This document shows, piece after piece, positions 50,853 through 60,187 of a stretch of 64,000 bases of DNA. Source of the stretch: Amycolatopsis sp. DSM 110486 (GTDB lineage Bacteria > Actinomycetota > Actinomycetes > Mycobacteriales > Pseudonocardiaceae). Below the pieces are notes generated by a model. The model made no database searches and had not been told where the DNA came from. It was given only the letters and a program-made list of their open reading frames with translations. Numbering within the stretch: position 1 is the stretch's first letter; each line of letters begins with the position of its first letter. Made by a program: the position numbers and the translations under genes. Location: assembly GCF_019468465.1 (NCBI RefSeq), contig NZ_CP080519.1, positions 5,164,001 to 5,228,000 of the forward strand. Direction: 5' to 3'.

Positions 50853-51839
50853 TCAGACCAGCTCCGGAATCACCTTGGACGCATAAAGCTCGAGGCCCGA
50901 CCGGTCATACGCCGCCTCCACGAAGTAGGAGATCGCGTACGTCATCCCGAGATCCTCCATCTCCTTCAGCCGCTCCACGATCTGCTCCGGCGTGCCCACC
51001 AGCGGGCCGTTCTCGAAGCTGGTGACGGTGGACTCCAGCACATCCGCCGGCAGATACCGCTCGTAGTGCGAACGGATCCACGCCAGCCGGTCCTGCACGT
51101 CCTTCTCGGTTTCGCCGATCACGACGTTGTAGTTGGCCGAGCGGACGATCGAACCGAAGTCCGTGCCGAGTTCCTTGCAGTGGCCCTCCAGCACCGACGA
51201 CTTGTGCTTGAAGCCCTCGACGTCGCCGACGAAGTTGGTGTACTGGGCGTACTTCGCAGCCGTGCGCAGGGTCTTCTTCTCGCCGCCGCCGGCGATCCAC
51301 AGGGGGATTCCGCCGTCCTGCAAGGGAAGGGGGCGGGAGATGGCGCCGTCGACCTGGTAGTGCTTGCCGTCGAGGGTGGCTTTGCCCTCGGTCCAGAGCT
51401 GGCGCATGATCTCGACGCCCTCGTCGAGCATGCCGAGGCGCTCGCCGGCGCTGGGGAAGCCGTAGCCGTACGCGCGCCACTCGTGCTCGTACCAGCCGCC
51501 GCCGATGCCCATCTCCACGCGGCCGCCGGAGATCACGTCGATGGTGGCCGCGACCTTCGCGAGGTACGCGGGGTTGCGGTACGCCATGCAGGTGCACATC
51601 TGCCCCAGCCGCACGCGCGAAGTCGCGGCGCCGTAGGCCGCCATGAGGCTCCACGCCTCGTGGGTGGCTTCGTCGCTCGGCACGGGCACGGTGTGGAAGT
51701 GGTCGTAGACCCAGATCGACTCGAACGGTCCCGCGTCGGCGAAGCGGGCGAGGTCGAGCATCGTGGTCCAGTGGTCGGCCGGGTCGATATCGACGAGGTC
51801 GTGACGCCAGCCCTGGGGAACGAACATTCCGAATCGCAT
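50853..51839 (-). CDS. LLM-class F420-dependent oxidoreductase
   Basis: 328 residues from ATG 51839. MRFGMFVPQGWRHDLVDID, SIWVYDHFHTVPVPS, VRLGQMCTCMAYRNPAYLAKVAATIDVISGGRVEMGIGGGWYEHEWRAYGYGFP are diagnostic of the F420-dependent luciferase-like family (TIGR03560-like). It transfers hydride from F420H2 to an unknown substrate. It lies 54 bp upstream of the next minus-strand gene's end and is probably monocistronic. Confidence 0.93.
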   Translation of the reverse strand: MRFGMFVPQGWRHDLVDIDPADHWTTMLDLARFADAGPFESIWVYDHFHTVPVPSDEATHEAWSLMAAYGAATSRVRLGQMCTCMAYRNPAYLAKVAATIDVISGGRVEMGIGGGWYEHEWRAYGYGFPSAGERLGMLDEGVEIMRQLWTEGKATLDGKHYQVDGAISRPLPLQDGGIPLWIAGGGEKKTLRTAAKYAQYTNFVGDVEGFKHKSSVLEGHCKELGTDFGSIVRSANYNVVIGETEKDVQDRLAWIRSHYERYLPADVLESTVTSFENGPLVGTPEQIVERLKEMEDLGMTYAISYFVEAAYDRSGLELYASKVIPELV

Positions 51840-51893
51840 GGGCACGACCCTAGGCCTGGAGCGCACTCCAGGTGCTGCTGAACCGGTGATAAC

Positions 51894-53480
51894 TCACAGT
51901 TTCGGCAGCTGCTGCTCCACCCCCAGCAACGTCGCGAACGGATCGCCGACGGTCTCGACTCGTTCGAGGACTGTCCGAATCGTCCAGTGGTCGGGAGTGA
52001 GAATTGGATCGTCGAGCTCTTCCCATCGCAGCGGCACGGAAACTGGCGCACCCGGCCGCGGGCGGATGCTGTAGGGCGCGACGAGCGTTTTGTTCAGCAC
52101 GTTCTGCGTGTAGTCCAGCCGTGCCTTGCCCCCGCGGCGGTCCTTGTGCCACGCCCAGCTCACCAAATCGGGCAGCGTGCGCCCGATCGTCTTCGACACG
52201 GTCTCGGCCCACTTGCGCGTTTCCGCATACGTGTAGCGCGGTTCCACCGGCACCCACACCTGGATCCCGCGCTGTCCCGTGACTTTCGGCAGCCCGACGA
52301 GCCCGAGGTGCTCCAAAGCGGTGCGGTGCAAGCGCGCGAGGGCGAGCACGTCGTCGAACGACGTCTCCGGGCCGGGGTCGATGTCGAACAACGTCCACGT
52401 GGGGTGCTCGACGTCCTCGATCCGCGACGTCCACGCGTGCAGCTCGAGCGCGCCGAAGTTCGCCAGCCACGCCAGGTCGGCGACGCCTTCGGGCACGAGG
52501 TACTGCTGCACGTCGTCGGGATCGGCTTCCTCGTAGTGCCAGCGGTGCAGCCACTTCGGCGCGTGGTCGGGCACTTCCTTGTGCCAGAAGCCGGGTTTCT
52601 CGATGCCGCCGGGGAACCGGTGTGTGTTGAGCGCGCGGTTGGCGAGGTAGGGCAGCATCGTCGGGCCGATGCGCGTGTAGTACCGGATGAGCTCGCGTTT
52701 GGTGATCGGGTCCTCACCGTCACGGCCGGGGACGAGCACCTTGTCGAGGTTGGTCAGCGCCAGCTTCTGTCCGGCGACCGCCCAGCTGCCGCGCGTGTCG
52801 AGCTCGTCGAGCGCTTTCAGCTCCGAGGAAGACGCGGGGGTGAACTCGGGCGCGAGCCGCACCTCCGCCTCGGCCGCGGGCAGGTCGCTGCGCCAGAGCG
52901 CGGGGGGAGCGGCCTTGATCTCGTCGTTGGTGAGGCCGCTCTTCACGGACTGCGGGTGGTCTTCGGCGTCCCAGCCGGCGGTGGCGTGGTCGTCTTGCTT
53001 GTGCAGCAGCAGCCACTGCTTCCCGTCGCCGTCGCGGCTGGGGTGGATGAGCACGAAGCGGCCGGCGAGCTTCTCGCCGAACAGGTCGAAGTGCAGGTTG
53101 CCGTCGGCGAGCGCCTGCTCGGGATCGTCGGTGTCGACGGGCTCCCAGGTGCCGCGGTCCCACACGATCACGTCGCCGCCGCCGTACTCGCCGTGCGGGA
53201 TCACGCCCTCGAAATCGGCGTATTCGAGCGGGTGGTCCTCCACGTGCACGGCCATGCGCCGCACCTTCGGGTCGAGCGTCGGGCCCTTCGGCACGGCCCA
53301 GCTGATGAGCACGCCGCCCAGCTCCAGGCGCAGGTCGTAGTGCCGGCGGCGGGCGCGGTGGCGCTGCACGACGAAGCGGTTTCCCGGCGTGGTGGCCGCG
53401 TCGCCGCCCGCGGGCTCGGCGGTGCGCTGGAAGTCGCGCATCTCGCGGTACTTCTCGAGCCGCTCCGCCGCAGAGTCCAT
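51894..53480 (-). CDS. LigD-type phosphoesterase-polymerase protein without ligase domain
   Basis: 528 residues. N-terminal 3'-phosphoesterase domain: FVVQRHRARRRHYDLRLELGG (metal His47) and DFEGVIPHGEYGGGDVIVWDRGTW. C-terminal LigD-type primase-polymerase: NLDKVLVPG, LFDIDPG with catalytic Asp366 and Asp368, TGQRGIQVWVPV. The PE-POL order is the reverse of the mycobacterial POL-PE-LIG LigD, and the ATP-dependent ligase domain is absent. The usual His of the GLH motif is Gln here, as in PolD-like stand-alone enzymes. Role: end processing and gap filling in NHEJ or base-excision repair. Neither Ku nor a ligase gene is in the window. Confidence 0.9.
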   Translation of the reverse strand: MDSAAERLEKYREMRDFQRTAEPAGGDAATTPGNRFVVQRHRARRRHYDLRLELGGVLISWAVPKGPTLDPKVRRMAVHVEDHPLEYADFEGVIPHGEYGGGDVIVWDRGTWEPVDTDDPEQALADGNLHFDLFGEKLAGRFVLIHPSRDGDGKQWLLLHKQDDHATAGWDAEDHPQSVKSGLTNDEIKAAPPALWRSDLPAAEAEVRLAPEFTPASSSELKALDELDTRGSWAVAGQKLALTNLDKVLVPGRDGEDPITKRELIRYYTRIGPTMLPYLANRALNTHRFPGGIEKPGFWHKEVPDHAPKWLHRWHYEEADPDDVQQYLVPEGVADLAWLANFGALELHAWTSRIEDVEHPTWTLFDIDPGPETSFDDVLALARLHRTALEHLGLVGLPKVTGQRGIQVWVPVEPRYTYAETRKWAETVSKTIGRTLPDLVSWAWHKDRRGGKARLDYTQNVLNKTLVAPYSIRPRPGAPVSVPLRWEELDDPILTPDHWTIRTVLERVETVGDPFATLLGVEQQLPKL

Positions 53481-53517
53481 GATCCGCCCTCCTCAAGGCA
53501 GCGTAGGACACTTTCGA

Positions 53518-55254
53518 TCAGCGGTCCTCCTCGTTCGCCGCCGCGGACTCGCTCGCGAGCGCCCGGTGGCGCCCGCCGCGGCGCACGTGGCCCTCCTCGC
53601 GCAGGCGCTCCACCATGTGCGGGTAGTGCAGCTCGAACGCCGGCCGTTCGGAACGGATGCGGGGCAGCTCGAGGAAGTTGTGCCGCGGCGGTGGGCACGT
53701 CGTCGCCCACTCCAGCGAGTTGCCGAAGCCCCACGGATCGTCGGTGTCGACGCGAGCGCCGAAGCGGTAGCTCTTCACCACGTTCCAGATGAAGGGCAGC
53801 ACCGAGGCGCCCAGGATGAACGACCCGATCGTGGAGATGGTGTGCATGAGGGTGAACCCGTCGGTGGGCAGGTAGTCGGCGTAGCGGCGCGGCATGCCGG
53901 CGTCGCCGAGCCAGTGCTGGATCAGGAACGTGGTGTGGAAGCCGATGAACGTCGTCCAGAAGTGCCACTTGGCCAGCGGCTCTTCGAGCATGCGGCCGGT
54001 GATCTTGGGGAACCAGAAGTAGATGCCGGCGAACGTGGCGAACACGATCGTCCCGAACAGCACGTAGTGGAAGTGGGCGACGACGAAGTAGCTGTCGTGC
54101 ACGTGGAAATCGAGCGCGGGCGCGGCGAGGATGACGCCGGTGAGCCCGCCGAGCAGGAACGTGACGAGGAAGCCGATCGACCACAGCATCGGCGACTCGA
54201 ACGTCAGCTGCCCCTTCCACATCGTGCCGATCCAGTTGAAGAACTTGATCCCCGTGGGCACGGCGATGAGGAAGGTCATGAACGAGAAGAACGGCAGCAG
54301 CACGGCGCCGGTCGCGAACATGTGGTGTGCCCAGACGGTCGCGGACAGGCCGGTGATCGCGATCGTCGCGAACACCATCGTCCGGTAGCCGAAGAGCGGT
54401 TTCCGGCTGAAGACGGGAATGATCTCCGTGACGATGCCGAAGTACGGCAGCGCGACGATGTAGACCTCCGGGTGCCCGAAGAACCAGAACAGGTGCTGCC
54501 ACAGGATGGCGCCGCCGTTGGCCGGATCGAAGACGTGTGCACCGATGTGTCTGTCGGCGAGCAGCCCGAACAGTGCGGCCGTGAGGATCGGGAACGCGAG
54601 CAGGATCAGCACGGCGGTGAGCAGGATGTTCCAGGTGAAGATGGGCATCCGCCACATCGTCATGCCGGGGCAGCGCAACGTGACGATCGTCGTCACCATG
54701 TTCACTGCGCCCAGGATCGTGCCGAGCCCCGAGATGATCAGCCCGGTGATCCACAGGTCGCCGCCGATGCCCGGCGAGTGGATGGCGTTGGACAGCGGCG
54801 TGTACGCGGTCCAGCCGAAGTCGGGCGGGCCGCCGGGCGTGAGGTAGCTGCTGATCACGATCAGCCCGCCGAACAGGTACAGCCAGTAGGAGAACGCGTT
54901 CAGCCGCGGGAACGCCACGTCGGGCGACCCGATCTGCAGCGGCACGATGAAGTTGGCGAAGCCGAAGAGGTTCGGGGTCGCGTACAGCAGCAGCATGATC
55001 GTGCCGTGCATGGTGAACAGCTGGTTGTACTGCTCAGGTGACAGGAACTGCATGCCGGGCTGGGCGAGCTCCGCGCGCATCAGCAGCGCGGTGAGGCCGC
55101 CGACGAGGAAGAACGCGAACGACGTCGAGAGGTAGAGGACACCGATCGTCTTGTGGTCCGTCGTGCGGGCGATCTTCAGGATCTGCCCGCCCTTCGGCCC
55201 GCGCCACGCCGGTCGCAGCGGAACCGGAACGGGCCTGGTCACGGTGTCGGCCAT
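53518..55254 (-). CDS. ctaD: Cytochrome c oxidase subunit I (aa3 type)
   Basis: 578 residues from ATG 55254. Twelve membrane helices with heme and Cu ligands visible: MHGTIM (low-spin heme His), [13 protein letters not shown] (Cu-B His and the cross-linked His-Tyr), WAHHMF (Cu-B His pair) and [13 protein letters not shown] (heme a3 and heme a His). The D-channel [12 protein letters not shown] and K-channel residues are present. The C-terminus matches Streptomyces/mycobacterial CtaD. Subunits II-IV are not adjacent; this gene stands alone, as in many actinobacteria. Terminal oxidase of the respiratory chain. Confidence 0.97.
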   Translation of the reverse strand: MADTVTRPVPVPLRPAWRGPKGGQILKIARTTDHKTIGVLYLSTSFAFFLVGGLTALLMRAELAQPGMQFLSPEQYNQLFTMHGTIMLLLYATPNLFGFANFIVPLQIGSPDVAFPRLNAFSYWLYLFGGLIVISSYLTPGGPPDFGWTAYTPLSNAIHSPGIGGDLWITGLIISGLGTILGAVNMVTTIVTLRCPGMTMWRMPIFTWNILLTAVLILLAFPILTAALFGLLADRHIGAHVFDPANGGAILWQHLFWFFGHPEVYIVALPYFGIVTEIIPVFSRKPLFGYRTMVFATIAITGLSATVWAHHMFATGAVLLPFFSFMTFLIAVPTGIKFFNWIGTMWKGQLTFESPMLWSIGFLVTFLLGGLTGVILAAPALDFHVHDSYFVVAHFHYVLFGTIVFATFAGIYFWFPKITGRMLEEPLAKWHFWTTFIGFHTTFLIQHWLGDAGMPRRYADYLPTDGFTLMHTISTIGSFILGASVLPFIWNVVKSYRFGARVDTDDPWGFGNSLEWATTCPPPRHNFLELPRIRSERPAFELHYPHMVERLREEGHVRRGGRHRALASESAAANEEDR

Positions 55255-55346
55255 CGATCCTCCCCTCAGGGCGTACCCATTGTGGGCCGCGATCACGAGG
55301 AGGGGGTGGGGCCGGTTTTTCAACGCGCTTTCCGGTGCGCCGCGGG

Positions 55347-55871
55347 CTACCTCTGCAGCGGCTGATCGTCCTCCGCGACGCAGGCCTGCACGTGGGTGCG
55401 GACGGTGTCGTCGGCGGCGACGCAGGCTTCGACCTCCGTGGTGGCGGTGGCCTGCTGGAGGAGGCTGTAGAGCTGTTCGCGCTGCTCGACGCTCAGGGCG
55501 CAGAGCACCTCGTCCTCGACGGCGGCCATGGCGAACTCGGCCTTGGCCAGCTTCTTCGCCCCGACGTCGGTGAGCTCCACCACGTGCCGGCGGCGGTCCT
55601 CGGGGGAGCGGCGGCGCTCGATGAGGTTGTCGGCCTCGAGGTCGTTGAGCAGGCCGACGAGGTTGGTGCTGTCGATGCCGAGGGTGGCGGCCAGGGCCTG
55701 CTGGGTGCTGCTGCCGTGGTCGCGCAGCACGGTGAGCGTGAGCAGGTGGCGGGGGCGCAGGTTCATGGGCGTCAACACCGATTCCGCCCGCGTCCGCACG
55801 CGCCGCGAGAGATGGTCGAGCAGTGCGCCGCACCGGTGGGGCGGCTGGTTGACGACCGGGAGCGAGGCCAT
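55347..55871 (-). CDS. MarR-family regulator
   Basis: 174 residues from ATG 55871. [77 protein letters not shown], with the DxRxR wing. It is divergent from an azoreductase gene over 84 bp, which it likely represses. Two Cys-containing tail repeats ([18 protein letters not shown]) may be redox-responsive. Confidence 0.93.
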   Translation of the reverse strand: MASLPVVNQPPHRCGALLDHLSRRVRTRAESVLTPMNLRPRHLLTLTVLRDHGSSTQQALAATLGIDSTNLVGLLNDLEADNLIERRRSPEDRRRHVVELTDVGAKKLAKAEFAMAAVEDEVLCALSVEQREQLYSLLQQATATTEVEACVAADDTVRTHVQACVAEDDQPLQR

Positions 55872-55877
55872 GAGTCC

Positions 55878-55898
55878 AGTATACGAGAACTCACGAGT
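55878..55898. promoter_or_regulatory. MarR/azoreductase operator and -10
   Basis: ACTC-ac-GAGT palindrome at 55889-55898. A minus-strand TATACT (55878-55883) sits 7 bp before the marR start, so marR may be leaderless. Confidence 0.45.
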
Positions 55899-55955
55899 CG
55901 TCCATGTGCTATAAATGATTTGTCCTACACAAACTATCCATGGACGGCGAACGAG

Positions 55956-56597
55956 ATGCCTCATCTTCTCCACATCGACTCCAGCATCAACGGCGACCGC
56001 TCGGTCAGCCGAGCGCTCAGCGCCCGCGCTGCCGCCGCGTGGCGGGCCGCCCACCCCGACGGCACCGTCACCTACCGCGACCTGGGCGCCAACCCGGTCC
56101 CGCACTTCGACGCCGCGTCCGGTCTCGCCCGCCTCGTGCCTGCCGAGCAGCGCACGCCGGAGCAGAACGAGTCGTGGAAGCTCACCGAGGAGCTCGTCGG
56201 CGAGGTCCGCGAGGCGTCCACGGTGCTGCTCGGCCTGCCCCTGTACAACTACGGCGCCCCGAGCGTCGTGAAGGCCTGGGTCGACCACCTGATCGCCCCC
56301 GGTCTCGCCTTCGACCCGGCCACGGGCACCGGCCTGCTCGACGGCCGCGAGTTCCTCGTCCTCGCCTCCCGCGGCGGTGGCTACGGCGAGGGCACCCCGC
56401 GCTTCGGCTGGGACCACGCCGAATCCTGGCTCCCGCACGGCCTGGCGATCACCGGCATCGAGCCGCGGTTCATCGCCGCGGAGCTGACGCTGGCGGACAC
56501 CAACCCGGCGATGGCCGACCTGCGCGATCTGGCGGCCGAGAGCATGGCGGCGGCGGAGCGGGAGATCGACGAGCTCTGGACTCCGGTCAACGCGTAG
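55956..56597 (+). CDS. azoR: FMN-dependent NADH-azoreductase (AzoR-like)
   Basis: 213 residues from ATG 55956. Flavodoxin-like fold: HLLHIDSSINGDRSVSRALS (FMN phosphate loop), TVLLGLPLYNYGAPSVVKAWVDHLIAPGLAF (flavin loop) and LASRGGGYGEGTP. Reduces azo dyes or quinones by two electrons using NADH, thereby protecting against quinone stress. Control by the divergent MarR regulator is likely. Confidence 0.92.
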   Translation: MPHLLHIDSSINGDRSVSRALSARAAAAWRAAHPDGTVTYRDLGANPVPHFDAASGLARLVPAEQRTPEQNESWKLTEELVGEVREASTVLLGLPLYNYGAPSVVKAWVDHLIAPGLAFDPATGTGLLDGREFLVLASRGGGYGEGTPRFGWDHAESWLPHGLAITGIEPRFIAAELTLADTNPAMADLRDLAAESMAAAEREIDELWTPVNA

Positions 56598-56737
56598 TCC
56601 ATCGGGCTCTTGGGTCGGACGGCTCGCCACGGTCCCGAGGGGAGGCCGTGGCGAGTTTTCTTCGGTCCGGAGTCCATAGTGGACCTGGCGATCACCCGTG
56701 GTGCGACGGTCTTTGGCGGCGGGCGTACCTTGATGCC

Positions 56738-57214
56738 ATGTCGCAGGGTACTGGGTTGTCCGACTTCGGGTCGTCACCGCTGGACGCCGCTTTCGCCCGG
56801 CTGCTCGTGGACAGCTACCGCCGCGTAGTCGGCAAACCGCTGATCGACGCCAGGTCGGACGCCGCCCGCCACCTCTACGAGGACGCCCCCTTCGGCCTCC
56901 TGGCCCACGACACCGCCGACGACCCCCGCTTCACCTACGCCAACCTCGTCGCCCAGCACGCGTTCGAACTCGGCTGGACCGAGTTCCGCGGCTTGCCCTC
57001 ACGCCTCTCCGCCGAGCCGGACCGGCAGGAGGACCGTGACGCCCTCGTCGAGGCCGTCACCACCCACGGCTTCGTCAGCGGCTACCGCGGCCGGCGCATC
57101 GCCAAGTCGGGCCGTCGCTTCTGGATCGAAGACGTGACGATGTGGAACCTCGTCGACGACACCGGTGTGAAACAGGGACAGGCAGCCATTTTCGCGCGCT
57201 ATACGGCTGCCTGA
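56738..57214 (+). CDS. MEKHLA-domain protein (PAS-like)
   Basis: 158 residues from ATG 56738. LLVDSYRRVVGKPLI, AARHLYEDAPFGLLAHDTADDPRFTYANLVAQHAFELGWTEFRGLPSRLSAEP and GFVSGYRGRRIAKSGRRFWIEDVTMWNLVD are the MEKHLA pattern, a PAS-related domain. Ligand and role unknown. No HTH, so a stand-alone sensor or enzyme-like domain. Confidence 0.87.
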   Translation: MSQGTGLSDFGSSPLDAAFARLLVDSYRRVVGKPLIDARSDAARHLYEDAPFGLLAHDTADDPRFTYANLVAQHAFELGWTEFRGLPSRLSAEPDRQEDRDALVEAVTTHGFVSGYRGRRIAKSGRRFWIEDVTMWNLVDDTGVKQGQAAIFARYTAA

Positions 57215-57320
57215 CCCTGCTTCTCGGTCCGTCCTGTCCGCCCGCTCGTTGACGCTTTTTCCTTGCTGTTCGCCCGGAATTCACCGGCGCGAGCGTGGGA
57301 GGGCTTGCCCCGGCGGTTGC

Positions 57321-57416
57321 CGCGCGGGAACGCCGCCGCGCTGTTCGGCTGGCGCGCGGGAACGCTGCCGCGCTGTCGGACCGGCATGCGGGAGCACTGC
57401 CGCCCCTTCGGCGTGG
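57321..57416. repeat. Three imperfect 32-bp tandem repeats
   Basis: Copies begin at 57321, 57353 and 57385, each of the form (C/A)G(C/T)GCGGGA(A/G)C...GCCGC. They are part of a ~290-bp gap (57215-57508) without a gene. The next ~80 bp is low-complexity GGTGGGCGCG repeats. Confidence 0.65.
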
Positions 57417-57508
57417 CGCAGGCACATCAGCGCGTTGCCACTCTGTCTGGTGGGCGCGTCTGTTGGATGGGCGCGTCTGTCGGGTGGGCGCGCGCGAGCG
57501 CCGGCCCG

Positions 57509-58039
57509 CTAGATGATGTCGCTGTGGCGGATGCGGTACACCTGCAGCCGCAGGTCGTAGTACTTCGACGTTTCGCCGACCCACTGCATGCCGAGGCGCT
57601 TGGCCGTCGCGATGGCGCGCGTGTTGGAGGGCCGCGCCACGGCGAAGAGCTCCTCGGTGTCCTGCGTGAACGCCCACTCGATCAGCGCCCGCGCCGATTC
57701 CGTCGCGTAACCCTTGCCCCAGGCGTCCGGGTGTAGCTGCCAGCTCAGCTCCAGGTCCTCCTGGAACGGCGGCAGCAGCCGGATCCCGAGCCCGCCCACG
57801 ACGGCACCGTCCGACGTGCGTGCCACGGCCCAGCGCCCGCGCGGCGGGGCCAGGTTCGGCTGGGCTTCCTGCCACGCTTGCAGCACCGAGCGCATCGCCG
57901 CGACGTCGGTGACGCGGTCCATCGCGGGCGTCAGCCAGTGAGTGACCTCGTCCGTGCCGTAGATGCGGAACGCGGCGTCGGCGTCGTCGATCGACCAGTC
58001 CCGGATCACGAGGCGGTCGGTGGCCAGAGGCATGTCCAT
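57509..58039 (-). CDS. GNAT N-acetyltransferase (RimJ/RimL-like)
   Basis: 176 residues from ATG 58039; ATG 58033 also fits. MPLATDRLVIRDWSIDDADAAFRIYGTDEVTHWL, ELSWQLHPDAWGKGYATESARALIEWAF acetyl-CoA loop and VARPSNTRAIATAKRLGMQWVGE match Acetyltransf_3. Substrate may be a ribosomal or other protein N-terminus. Stand-alone gene. Confidence 0.9.
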   Translation of the reverse strand: MDMPLATDRLVIRDWSIDDADAAFRIYGTDEVTHWLTPAMDRVTDVAAMRSVLQAWQEAQPNLAPPRGRWAVARTSDGAVVGGLGIRLLPPFQEDLELSWQLHPDAWGKGYATESARALIEWAFTQDTEELFAVARPSNTRAIATAKRLGMQWVGETSKYYDLRLQVYRIRHSDII

Positions 58040-58191
58040 GGATGAACGGTACGCCGAAACGACCCTCCACCGGCGGGTGATCCGTGGCACCCGTCGCGAC
58101 CCGTGGGGCATTGGCCCTCGGGACTTCGTCCTAGTGGCCTCCTGACTCCATCGTCATAGCTTCCTCACAACCTCCTGCCACGCTCACAAAC

Positions 58192-58791
58192 GTGCGTTCA
58201 TCCATCTCCTTCTTCGTCGCCGGCGCCGCGTTCGTCCTGCTCAGCGCCTGCTCCGGCTCGCCTGCTGCCCCGCAGGTCGCCACGCTCGACACGGGCAGCG
58301 CGTCCGCAGGCGCCCCCGCCTCGTCGTCGGCCACCACGACCGACTCCGACGCCGGACGCCCGCAACTGCGCCTCGACAGCTCCCCCGAGGAGACACAGTC
58401 CTACTGGGACGCCTACGACTCCTGCCTCCGCACCAACGGCCACGCCGTCCTCGATGGACGGCACTCCGGCCCCGTCGGCGACCCGAACAGCCCGCCCGCC
58501 CTCGACATGAACGACGACAGCCCCCAGTCGAAGAAAGCCGAGGAGGCCTGCAAAGGAAAGCTGCCGCTGCAGCCGCCCGAGCTTTCCCCGCGGACCAACC
58601 CGAAGTTCAACGACCAGTTCCACGACATGGTCAAGTGCATGACCGACAAGGGCGCCCACGTGCACGTGGCCCCCGACACCAGCGTCGACGCCGACGGCCT
58701 CACCTGGCAGATCGACGACGGCTCGTCCGACACCTACGACAACCTCGACAAGCTCGCCGACCAGTGCCAGAAGCAGGCGTTCGCGAAGTAG
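58192..58791 (+). CDS. Lipoprotein of unknown function
   Basis: 199 residues from GTG 58192. Signal peptide and lipobox LLSAC, so lipidated Cys at ~20. An Ala/Ser/Thr-rich linker precedes a ~140-residue domain with four conserved-looking Cys (DSCLRTNGH, EEACKGKL, KCMTDKG, DQCQKQAF). The pattern of paired small Cys repeats resembles extracytoplasmic redox or binding proteins. Family not recognised. Followed 10 bp later by an ArsC-like gene. Confidence 0.82.
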   Translation: MRSSISFFVAGAAFVLLSACSGSPAAPQVATLDTGSASAGAPASSSATTTDSDAGRPQLRLDSSPEETQSYWDAYDSCLRTNGHAVLDGRHSGPVGDPNSPPALDMNDDSPQSKKAEEACKGKLPLQPPELSPRTNPKFNDQFHDMVKCMTDKGAHVHVAPDTSVDADGLTWQIDDGSSDTYDNLDKLADQCQKQAFAK

Positions 58792-58801
58792 GTCGCGTAC
58801 G

Positions 58802-59167
58802 GTGACCCTCGTGGAAATCTGGGTCAACCCGCGTTGCTCGAAGTGCCGCTCCGCCGTGTCGCTGCTCGACGAGGCCGGCGCCACCTACACCGTGCGCCGG
58901 TACCTCGAGGACCCGCCGACTCCGGCCGAGCTCGAGGCCGTGCTGGACCGGCTCGGGCTCGACCCGTGGGACATCACGCGCACCGGCGAGAAGGTCGCGA
59001 CCGAGCTCGGCCTGAAGTCGTGGCCGCGCACGCCCGCCGACCGCGCCCGCTGGATCGAGGCGCTGGCGGCGAACCCGGCGCTCATCCAGCGCCCGATCAT
59101 CACGGCCGACGACGGCACCACAGTCGTCGCCCGTGACGAGGAGACGGTCCGGTCCGTCCTGGGCTGA
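58802..59167 (+). CDS. ArsC/Spx-type reductase (YffB-like)
   Basis: 121 residues from GTG 58802. Thioredoxin-like ArsC fold: EIWVNPRCSKCRSAVSLLDEAGATYTVRRYLEDPPTPAELEAVLDRLGL, RTGEKVATELGL, and NPALIQRPIITADDGTTVVARDEETV. The CSKC arrangement (CxxC) differs from the single-Cys C-x5-R site of some arsenate reductases. Without ars genes nearby, arsenate may not be the substrate; a general thiol-disulfide role is possible. Confidence 0.9.
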   Translation: MTLVEIWVNPRCSKCRSAVSLLDEAGATYTVRRYLEDPPTPAELEAVLDRLGLDPWDITRTGEKVATELGLKSWPRTPADRARWIEALAANPALIQRPIITADDGTTVVARDEETVRSVLG

Positions 59168-59387
59168 CGCCTCGCCCCGCGTGGGTGTCAGTGGTCTGCT
59201 TCGTCCATTCGCCTCCTGGTGTGTTCGAGGTGCGGTTTTCTCGGTGCTGTTCTCTCGAAGCTGCTGTCTCAGAGCTGTCGTGTCGGTGCCGTCGTGTGCC
59301 GTGCTGTCTCGTGCTCGTGGATGTGTGTTCGTTGATGTCTGCTGCGTCGCTGGTGTCTCAAAAGTATCATAAAGCGTCTCAATATTG

Positions 59388-60089
59388 CTAGACCTTCAGG
59401 TGGCGGTAGACCGTCGCCCGGGAAACTCCCAGCTCGTCGGCGATCTTCGTGGCCGGGAAGCCCTGGTCGTGCAGCTTGCGGCACATCACGAGCAGGTTGC
59501 CGGTCATCACGGTCGGCCGGCCCCGCCCGGCGTGGCGTTGTGAGTCGCCGAAGAGGCGGTGGACGCCGTCGAGCACGGCGGCGCGCAGCTCGTCGACGGG
59601 GTGGTCGGCGTAGAGGACCACCGGGTCGCTCAGCATGGCGATGGCCTGCGCGGCGCGGACGTTGGCGGCGAAGTCCGGGTCAGGGCCGGCCACGATCAGG
59701 TTCGCCCGCAGCATGCCGTCGCGGAAGCGGTCGAACACCGACTGGGACGCGGTCAGCCCCAGATCACGCAGGTTGAGCCGCAGCAGGTAGCGGTGGCGCA
59801 GCCAGACGTCGAGCAGACCTTCGACCATCGCGTCGCGGGCGACGTCGGCGTCCGACGCCAGGGCCTGAGCCGCGTCGACGGTGGCTTCCAGGTCGACCAG
59901 CATCGGCTCGGCCATCGCGGTGATGATCTCGGCCTTGCCCGGGAAGTGGTACAGAACCGCGGTTTTTGTGACACCGACGCGTTCGGCGATTTCCCGCACG
60001 GAGGTCGCGTGGTAGCCGTTCGAGGCGAACAAGTCCATGGCGACCTGCAGGATGCGCGCGCGGGTGTCGGGCGGCACGACTTCGTTCAT
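59388..60089 (-). CDS. TetR regulator with extra C-terminal resolvase-type HTH
   Basis: 233 residues from ATG 60089. TetR HTH at the N-terminus: TRARILQVAMDLFASNGYHATSVREIAERVGVTKTAVLYHFPGKAEII. Ligand domain in the middle. The last ~46 residues (GRGRPTVMTGNL...GFPATKIADELGVSRATVYRHLKV) resemble the HTH_7 of serine resolvases/invertases (Hin), a second DNA-binding domain that a TetR protein normally lacks. The protein is divergent from an FAD monooxygenase gene with two matching palindromes. Confidence 0.9.
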   Translation of the reverse strand: MNEVVPPDTRARILQVAMDLFASNGYHATSVREIAERVGVTKTAVLYHFPGKAEIITAMAEPMLVDLEATVDAAQALASDADVARDAMVEGLLDVWLRHRYLLRLNLRDLGLTASQSVFDRFRDGMLRANLIVAGPDPDFAANVRAAQAIAMLSDPVVLYADHPVDELRAAVLDGVHRLFGDSQRHAGRGRPTVMTGNLLVMCRKLHDQGFPATKIADELGVSRATVYRHLKV

Positions 60090-60110
60090 GCTGTCGAATC
60101 TACCTCCTTG

Positions 60111-60158
60111 CCTGACCGGTGGACAGGCGTGTACCGTCGATCCTGACCGTTGGTCAGG
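60111..60158. promoter_or_regulatory. Tandem TetR operators
   Basis: CCTGACC-N3-GGACAGG (60111-60127) and CCTGACC-N3-GGTCAGG (60142-60158), 31 bp apart centre to centre, about three helical turns. The second is perfect; the first has one mismatch. They sit midway between the divergent TetR and monooxygenase genes. Confidence 0.75.
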
Positions 60159-60187
60159 GTGACCCGCGGCAGGAGGGATGGCAGATC

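Noticed and set aside
53518..55833. A 771-residue version of cytochrome oxidase subunit I
   Set aside because: The extra N-terminus is antisense to the MarR gene, and ATG 55254 starts the family's normal sequence.
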